NCBI GenBank assembly: GCA_029865405.1
Contig: JAOUGZ010000198.1
Coordinates: 1-5,808, forward strand
DNA length: 5,808 nucleotides
Source: Betaproteobacteria bacterium
GTDB taxonomy: Bacteria; Pseudomonadota; Gammaproteobacteria; Burkholderiales; SG8-39
Reading direction: 5' to 3'
Shown: in pieces, positions 1 to 3,927 of the stretch
Layout of the letters: the number at the start of each line of letters is the position of its first letter
Position numbering within the stretch: position 1 is the first letter of the stretch
Made by a program: the position numbers and the translations under genes
Notes under the pieces: model-generated
Databases searched by the model: none
Told to the model about the DNA's origin: nothing
Seen by the model: only the letters and a program-made list of their open reading frames with translations

Positions 1-58
1 TGGGACATCGGCGAGCGGCTACTATACCTTCGCGCGCGCGATCCCTGTCACGCGTCCC

Positions 59-87
59 TTGCGGAAGTGCCTTGGCTGGGCTATTTT
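59..87 (+). promoter_or_regulatory. Weak candidate promoter for the TRAP operon
   Basis: TTGCGG at 59-64 (3 of 6 matches to the sigma-70 -35 box) and TATTTT at 82-87 (4 of 6 to the -10 box) are separated by 17 nt, which would place the transcript start near 94 and give a leader of about 45 nt. A second -10-like TATACC lies at 23-28, but its -35 would fall off the window. Both are weak matches in GC-rich DNA and no regulator gene or clear operator is visible. The only palindrome in this leader region is GGTCGACC at 103-110, which may be chance. The 138 bases before the operon otherwise hold nothing I recognise. Confidence 0.2.
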
Positions 88-127
88 GCCCTCAAGCAAT
101 CCGGTCGACCCCATCCCCTCTCGTCAC

Positions 128-132
128 AGGAG
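128..132 (+). promoter_or_regulatory. Ribosome binding site that fixes the dctP start
   Basis: AGGAG at 128-132 sits 6 nt before the ATG at 139. This matters because the reading frame is open all the way from base 1 and has an upstream GTG at 67. Only the ATG at 139 has a good Shine-Dalgarno sequence and is followed at once by a signal peptide, so it is the real start. Confidence 0.8.
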
Positions 133-138
133 CGCACC

Positions 139-1188
139 ATGCTGCATCGTCTGCTGAGCGGCGTTGTTCTGGGTACAGCGGTTTCGTTCGGCGCATTGGC
201 GCAGGACCTGCAAAAGCTGCACTTCAAGGCGATCGGCCTGAACGGACCGACCGTCGCCTCGATGGTCGACGAGGTGCCGTTCTGGCGCGAGACGATGCCC
301 AAGGCATCGAATGGCGCGATCACCACGGACATCACGCCGCTCGACCAGATGGGCATCGACGACAAGACGATGCTGCGCCTGTTGCGGCTCGGCGTGATGG
401 ACTTCGCCGGCATGGACATCTCGAAGATGGCGGGCGACGACCCGCGCTTCGAGGGCTGCGACCTGGCCGGGTTGACGCTCAACACCGATCGCGCGCGCGC
501 CGCGTGCGATGCGTACCGCGAGGTGATCGACCGCCAGATGCAGAAGAACTGGAACGCCAAGCTGCTCGCCTTCGGCGGCAACCCGCCGCAGGTGTTCTGG
601 TGCCGCGGCATGATCGGCGGCCTGAGCGACCTGAAGGGCAAGAAGATCCGCGTTTTCAACAATACGATGCGCGATTTCCTGGCCGGCGTTCCCGCCACCG
701 CCGTGAGCATGGCCTTCGCCGAGGTCGTGCCGGCTCTCAACAACGGCGTGGTCGATTGCGCGGTGACCGGCAGCCTGTCGGGCAATACTGCCGGCTGGCC
801 CGAAGTCACCAAGTCGCTCTACCCGATGTCGCTCGGCTGGAGCATCAACGTGCTGGCGGTCAACCTCAATACCTGGAAGCGCATCGACGCGCGCACGCAG
901 GCGTTCATGCTGGCGCAGTTCAAGCAGTACGAGGACAAGATGTGGCGCACGCTGAAGCAGGCCACCGCGGAGGCCGACAACTGCAACACCAATCGCCAGC
1001 CCTGCACCCTGGGCAAGATGGCCAGCCTGACGATCGTGCCGGTGAAGGCCTCGGAGGCCGCGGAGCACAAGAAGCTCGTCGAAAGCGCGGTCCTTCCCGG
1101 ATGGGCCAAGCGCTGCGGCGCCGAATGCGCCAGGGAGTGGAACGCCACGGTGGGTAAGGCGCTCGGTCTTTCCGTCGCGGTGAACTGA
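139..1188 (+). CDS. dctP: TRAP transporter periplasmic substrate-binding protein (DctP family)
   Basis: The gene encodes a 349-residue secreted solute receptor that would capture a substrate in the periplasm and hand it to the DctQ/DctM membrane subunits encoded downstream. Residues 1-21 form a signal peptide: His-Arg near the N-terminus, a hydrophobic core, and an ALA site before Gln22-Asp23. The mature part has the DctP fold signatures: the LKGKKIRV strand at about 165-172, whose Arg171 corresponds to the arginine that binds the ligand carboxylate in characterised members, and the VVPALNNGVVDCAVTG segment at 196-211, which matches the conserved 'P..AL..GvvD' helix with Asp206. Length is slightly above the usual 325-345. 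Eight cysteines (107, 123, 155, 207, 282, 289, 326, 330) are unusual for this family and, in the periplasm, could form disulfides. The ligand is unknown: a carboxylate is inferred from Arg171. The symbol denotes the family, not proven C4-dicarboxylate specificity. Start chosen by the AGGAG site and the signal peptide. Confidence 0.92.
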   Translation: MLHRLLSGVVLGTAVSFGALAQDLQKLHFKAIGLNGPTVASMVDEVPFWRETMPKASNGAITTDITPLDQMGIDDKTMLRLLRLGVMDFAGMDISKMAGDDPRFEGCDLAGLTLNTDRARAACDAYREVIDRQMQKNWNAKLLAFGGNPPQVFWCRGMIGGLSDLKGKKIRVFNNTMRDFLAGVPATAVSMAFAEVVPALNNGVVDCAVTGSLSGNTAGWPEVTKSLYPMSLGWSINVLAVNLNTWKRIDARTQAFMLAQFKQYEDKMWRTLKQATAEADNCNTNRQPCTLGKMASLTIVPVKASEAAEHKKLVESAVLPGWAKRCGAECAREWNATVGKALGLSVAVN

Positions 1189-1193
1189 GCCCC

Positions 1194-1229
1194 CGCCGGC
1201 GCCGCTGTCCCTCGCGCGGGGCGCCGGCG
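1194..1229 (+). repeat. Strong intercistronic hairpin between dctP and dctQ
   Basis: CGCCGGCGCC at 1194-1203 is a perfect inverted repeat of GGCGCCGGCG at 1220-1229, giving a 10-bp all-GC stem with a 16-nt loop. It starts 5 nt after the dctP stop codon and ends 22 nt before the dctQ Shine-Dalgarno region. No T-tract follows, so it does not look like an intrinsic terminator. In binding-protein transporter operons such structures are known to shield the upstream message from 3' exonucleases, so that the binding protein is made in excess over the membrane subunits. That role is inferred here; partial attenuation is an alternative. Confidence 0.7.
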
Positions 1230-1260
1230 CCGCGCAATCCGGACGTCCAGGGGGGAGGTC

Positions 1261-1860
1261 ATGCAGGCCTTGATGCGGGGCGTGCTCCAGGTGACGCGCT
1301 GGAGCACCTGGTTCGGTGGCGCGCTGATCCTGCTCGCCGCGTTCCTGATCGGCGTCGACGTCGTGCTGCGCAAGTTCTTCGGCACCTCGATCGGCGGCGC
1401 CGACGAGCTGGCGGGCTACGCGCTGGCGATCGCCACGGCGTGGTCGCTGGCCGCCGCGCTGCTCGCCCGGGCGCACATCCGCATCGACTCCTTGTACGTG
1501 CTGCTGCCGCTGCGCTTGCGGCTGCTGCTCGACTTCCTCGGCCTGGCGCTGTTCATCGGCTTCTTCGGCCTGATCGCGCGCCACGGCTGGAACGTGCTGC
1601 TGCAGTCGTGGCAAGCCGGCTCGCGCAGCCAGTCGGCGCTGCAGATTCCGACCGTCATCCCGCAGGCAATCTGGATCCTCGGCCTGGCGCTGTTCGTGAC
1701 CGTCGGCGCGCTGCTGTTCGCGCACGCGCTCGGCCTGGTGCTGCGCGGCCGCAGCGGCGAGGCGACGCGCGCCATCAGCACGCGCTCCGCCCAGGAGGAC
1801 GTCGCCGAGGAAGTGCGTGACGTCAAGGCGCGCCGCTCGCTCGAGGCGGACGCGCGGTGA
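1261..1860 (+). CDS. dctQ: TRAP transporter small permease subunit (DctQ family)
   Basis: The gene encodes a 199-residue inner-membrane protein with four hydrophobic segments at about 18-40, 48-69, 86-107 and 132-160, the usual DctQ topology. Family features are the VLRKFFG stretch after the first segment (35-41), GGADELAGYA before the second (45-54), and the LLARAHIRID element at 68-77, matching the conserved 'HirvD' loop. DctQ does not bind substrate itself; it acts as a membrane scaffold for DctM and helps dock the binding protein. Start: ATG at 1261, preceded by GGGGAGG at 1252-1258; a second in-frame ATG at 1273 lacks its own site. The C-terminal 37 residues (163-199) form a long, highly charged, presumably cytoplasmic tail rich in Arg, Glu and Asp, longer than in many DctQ proteins of about 160-180 residues. 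The stop codon overlaps the dctM start, so the two are probably translationally coupled. Confidence 0.9.
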   Translation: MQALMRGVLQVTRWSTWFGGALILLAAFLIGVDVVLRKFFGTSIGGADELAGYALAIATAWSLAAALLARAHIRIDSLYVLLPLRLRLLLDFLGLALFIGFFGLIARHGWNVLLQSWQAGSRSQSALQIPTVIPQAIWILGLALFVTVGALLFAHALGLVLRGRSGEATRAISTRSAQEDVAEEVRDVKARRSLEADAR

Positions 1861-3143
1861 TCTGGACCGCGCTCGGCGTGCTGTTGGTGGTCCTCGCGCT
1901 GGCGGTGCCGGTCGCGGCGGGGCTCGGCGTGCTCGGCCTGGCGCTTTCGGAGATCTACTCGAAGCTGCCGCTAACCCTCGCCATCGGCGAGATGTCGTGG
2001 GCCACCTCGAACAATTTCCTGCTGGTGGCGATCCCGTTCTTCGTGCTGCTCGGCGAGATTCTGCTGCGCTCGGGCATCGCGGAGCGCATGTACAACGCGC
2101 TCGTGCTGTGGGTGCCGTGGCTGCCGGGCGGGCTGATGCACTCCAACATCGCCGCCTGCGCCATGTTCGCCTCGACCTCGGGTTCGAGCGTCGCCACTGC
2201 CGCCACCATCGGCACCGTGGCGATGGGCGAGATCCGCAAGCATGGCTACTCCGAGCGGCTGTTCCTCGGCACCATCGCCGCGGGCGGCACGCTCGGCATC
2301 CTGATCCCGCCCTCGATCAACATGATCGTGTACGGCGTGCTGACCGACTCCTCCATTCCCAAGCTGTACCTCGCCGGCATCATCCCGGGGCTGGTCCTCG
2401 CCATCCTGTTCAGCCTGACGATCCTCGCCATCTGCCTGATCTGGCCGCAGCTCGGCGGCCGGCGCACCCATGCCACCTGGACACAGCGCATCCACGCGCT
2501 GCCCGATCTCGTGCCCCCGCTGGTGATCTTTCTCGCCGTGATCGGCTCGATCTACGCCGGTTGGGCCACCGCCACGGAATCGGCGGCGCTCGGGGTGCTC
2601 GCCGCGCTCGGCGTGGCCGCCGTGCGCCGCAAGCTGACGCTGCGCATGCTGGGGCAGGCCTTCGAGGGCACCATGCGCACCAGCGCGATGATCATGGCGA
2701 TCCTGATCGCGGCCTACTTTCTCAACTTCGTCATCACCTCGATCGGTCTCACGGCGCAGGTGAATCGCTACGTCACCCAGCTCGGGCTGACCCCGGCGCA
2801 GCTGTTCGTGGCGGTGGTGCTGTTCTACCTGGTGCTCGGCATGTTCATGGAGACGCTGTCGATGATGGTGGCCACGGTGCCGATCATCGCGCCGATCATG
2901 ATCAAGGCGGGCTTCGACCCGATCTGGTTCGGCGTGCTGATCGTGATCCTGCTGGAGACGGCGATGATCACGCCGCCGGTCGGCATCAACCTGTACGTGG
3001 TGCAGGGCCTGCGCGAGCGCGGCCGCATCGACGACGTCATCATCGGCGCGGCGCCGTTCGTGCTGACCATGCTGCTGATGATCGCCGCGCTGTGGTACTG
3101 GCCGGCGCTCGCGCTGTGGATCCCGCGGGTGGCGGCGGGGTGA
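1857..3143 (+). CDS. dctM: TRAP transporter large permease subunit (DctM family)
   Basis: The gene encodes the 428-residue transport channel of the TRAP system, an elevator-type ion-coupled importer; the length is typical for DctM (about 425-440). Very hydrophobic throughout. Visible signatures are the IPFFVLLGEIL segment at 59-69, MFASTSGSSVATAATIG at 103-119, the first re-entrant hairpin tip GGTLGILIPPSI at 143-154, ATESAALG in mid-protein, MFMETLSMM, and the second hairpin tip TPPVGINLYVV with Pro373-Pro374 and Gly376. In structurally studied sialic-acid TRAP permeases the two hairpin tips line the Na+ and substrate sites, so the active core looks intact. Start is GTG at 1857, inside the dctQ stop (GTGA, 4-nt overlap), and translation most likely couples to dctQ. 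It is the last gene of the operon and converges on vapC with a 48-nt gap. Substrate specificity cannot be deduced. Confidence 0.94.
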   Translation: MIWTALGVLLVVLALAVPVAAGLGVLGLALSEIYSKLPLTLAIGEMSWATSNNFLLVAIPFFVLLGEILLRSGIAERMYNALVLWVPWLPGGLMHSNIAACAMFASTSGSSVATAATIGTVAMGEIRKHGYSERLFLGTIAAGGTLGILIPPSINMIVYGVLTDSSIPKLYLAGIIPGLVLAILFSLTILAICLIWPQLGGRRTHATWTQRIHALPDLVPPLVIFLAVIGSIYAGWATATESAALGVLAALGVAAVRRKLTLRMLGQAFEGTMRTSAMIMAILIAAYFLNFVITSIGLTAQVNRYVTQLGLTPAQLFVAVVLFYLVLGMFMETLSMMVATVPIIAPIMIKAGFDPIWFGVLIVILLETAMITPPVGINLYVVQGLRERGRIDDVIIGAAPFVLTMLLMIAALWYWPALALWIPRVAAG

Positions 3144-3146
3144 GGC

Positions 3147-3159
3147 GCGGCAGGGCCGC
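3147..3159 (+). other. Small hairpin just after dctM
   Basis: GCGGC (3147-3151) and GCCGC (3155-3159) form a 5-bp stem with a 3-nt loop immediately after the dctM stop. The sequence behind it is pyrimidine-rich but has no run of T, so intrinsic termination of the TRAP operon here is only a possibility. Nothing better is visible between the convergent genes. Confidence 0.2.
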
Positions 3160-3191
3160 TGCTTGCCTTCGATGTCTCTCTTGCAAAACAA

Positions 3192-3602
3192 TCAGAGCCA
3201 GCGAATACTGACTTCCGCCTCGACCTGCCTGAATTCCTTGTCTCCGGTGACAAGGTCGGATTTCCGGTCCTTCGCGAGTGCCGCGGCGAAGCAATCCGCG
3301 TACGACATTTTGTGCCGCGCCTTGAATGTTCCCGCCATCCGCGTGAGGGGCCAATCCACGTCAACCAATTCGATGCCCAGACCCGTCAGATCGGTCACCG
3401 CGTTGTCGGCTTGCGCCTCCGAAATCTCCCGGGCAAGGATGTACCAGACCTCTCCCGCATTGACGACGGACATGACCATCGGAATGCGGTTTTCATGGGC
3501 GATCGTGATCAGGTCGGCGACCTCCTGTGCGGATGCTTCGTCGCCGAGATACGCCAGCGCCGCCCACGAATCGAGCACCAGCGCCTTTGGCTTGCGCGGC
3601 AT
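3192..3602 (-). CDS. vapC: PIN-domain ribonuclease toxin, VapC type
   Basis: The gene encodes a 136-residue single PIN-domain protein, the expected size for a VapC toxin, a Mg2+-dependent endoribonuclease that blocks translation by cutting tRNA or rRNA when its antitoxin is lost. The four acidic metal-binding positions are present: Asp11 in VLDSWA, Glu51 in NAGEVWY, Asp103 in SYADCFAAALA and Asp121 in VTGDKEF, so it should be active. The ALVLDSWAALAYL start is typical of the family. The start is ambiguous between adjacent GTG (3605) and ATG (3602) codons; I chose the ATG because AAGGA at 3613-3609 lies 6 nt from it but only 3 nt from the GTG. With the ATG the gene overlaps the antitoxin stop by one base (TGATG). 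Cotranscribed downstream of vapB, as is usual. Target RNA unknown. G+C is lower than in the flanking metabolic genes. Confidence 0.9.
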   Translation of the reverse strand: MPRKPKALVLDSWAALAYLGDEASAQEVADLITIAHENRIPMVMSVVNAGEVWYILAREISEAQADNAVTDLTGLGIELVDVDWPLTRMAGTFKARHKMSYADCFAAALAKDRKSDLVTGDKEFRQVEAEVSIRWL

Positions 3603-3832
3603 CACAATTCCTTTTCGCGTTTCTTCTCGGCCGCCAGCGCCGTCAACAGGCGCTTGCCTTTGTATTTCCCGCGCAGATTCTGGATGTAATCCGCAGTGAC
3701 AGGTGTCAGGATGATTCGATGCGCCTGCTCATCAACCTCCACCTGCACACGCGTGCCCTCCTTGATGCCAAACTTCCGCCGGATCTTCGAGGGAATCACG
3801 ATCTGGCCCTTGACGGTCATGTAGGAATCCAT
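3602..3832 (-). CDS. vapB: AbrB/SpoVT-fold antitoxin, VapB type
   Basis: The gene encodes a 76-residue antitoxin. Residues 5-45 form the swapped-hairpin AbrB/MazE/SpoVT DNA-binding domain, shown by TVKGQIVIPSKIRRKFGIK at 6-24, then a basic and acidic strand region (GTRVQVEVDE) and RIILTPV. The C-terminal part, from about 50, is lysine- and arginine-rich (GKYKGKRLL, EKKREKEL) and would be the toxin-binding tail that wraps the PIN protein. By family analogy the dimer represses its own promoter, with VapC as co-repressor, and is degraded by Lon or Clp. Start: ATG at 3832 (MDSYM) is preferred; ATG at 3820 is the alternative. Neither has a strong Shine-Dalgarno; GAG at 3841-3839 lies 6 nt before the first. 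Read in the same strand as hyuA but in a different unit, 95 nt downstream of its stop. Confidence 0.87.
   Translation of the reverse strand: MDSYMTVKGQIVIPSKIRRKFGIKEGTRVQVEVDEQAHRIILTPVTADYIQNLRGKYKGKRLLTALAAEKKREKEL
3609..3613 (-). promoter_or_regulatory. Ribosome binding site of vapC inside vapB
   Basis: On the minus strand AAGGA reads from 3613 to 3609, within the last codons of vapB. Its 6-nt spacing to the ATG at 3602, against 3 nt to the GTG at 3605, decides the vapC start in favour of the ATG. Confidence 0.6.
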
Positions 3833-3856
3833 GAAAAACTCATATATTTCTAGGAA

Positions 3857-3870
3857 GGTAGGATAATACC
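3857..3870 (-). promoter_or_regulatory. Candidate vapBC -10 region and operator
   Basis: On the minus strand TATTAT (3868-3863) is a 4-to-5 of 6 match to a -10 box and would start transcription about 25 nt before the vapB ATG. It lies within a short inverted repeat whose arms are GGTA (3857-3860) and TACC (3867-3870), a layout expected for an autoregulated antitoxin operator. No convincing -35 box is found at 16-18 nt; the best is ATGACG, with a spacer of only 14 nt. TAGGA also recurs at 3822, 3851 and 3859 on the plus strand. The AT-richness (21 G/C in the 60 bases 3841-3900) supports a promoter here. Confidence 0.4.
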
Positions 3871-3880
3871 ATAAAAGTAA

Positions 3881-3897
3881 GCCGTCATGATATCGGC
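3881..3897. repeat. Imperfect palindrome upstream of vapB
   Basis: GCCGTCATGATATCGGC has 4-bp GC arms (GCCG/CGGC) around an AT core that itself contains the palindromes TCATGA and GATATC. It sits just upstream of the candidate vapB -10, about where a -35 region or operator would be, so it could be a VapB or VapBC binding site. A chance origin is possible given the short arms. Confidence 0.35.
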
Positions 3898-3901
3898 ATA
3901 C

Positions 3902-3921
3902 AAAATGCGGCAAACGCCTGC
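3902..3921 (-). terminator. Possible weak terminator after hyuA
   Basis: On the minus strand, 6 nt after the hyuA stop, GCAGGCGTTTGCCGC (3921-3907) can fold into a 5-bp stem with one bulged A and a GTTT loop, followed by ATTTTG. This resembles a short intrinsic terminator separating hyuA from vapBC, but the stem is short and the T-tract has only four T. An overlapping perfect palindrome CCTGCAGG spans 3917-3924. Confidence 0.3.
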
Positions 3922-3927
3922 AGGTCG

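Noticed and set aside
31..41. CG dinucleotide run upstream of dctP
   Set aside because: Short and expected in GC-rich DNA; no evidence for a functional repeat.
72..89. Possible sigma-54 promoter (GG and GC dinucleotides in TTGGCTGGGCTATTTTGC)
   Set aside because: The GG and GC pairs are 12 or 8 nt apart instead of the required 10.
67..138. Upstream GTG start (67) extending the TRAP binding protein by 24 residues
   Set aside because: It has no Shine-Dalgarno sequence and would bury the signal peptide; the ATG at 139 has AGGAG 6 nt before it.
124..1725. Long open frame on the minus strand, 533 codons
   Set aside because: Low-complexity Arg/Ala/Gln-rich translation antisense to dctP and dctQ, a typical shadow in high-GC DNA.
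1971..3191. 406-codon minus-strand frame opposite dctM
   Set aside because: Arg/His/Asp-rich shadow with no recognisable domain.
1817..3211. 464-codon plus-strand frame overlapping dctM
   Set aside because: Arg/Ala/His-rich translation in a shifted frame with no family motif; dctM in the other frame is clearly real.
3163..3699. 178-codon plus-strand frame across vapC
   Set aside because: Antisense to the clearly recognisable PIN toxin and without a family signature or ribosome binding site.
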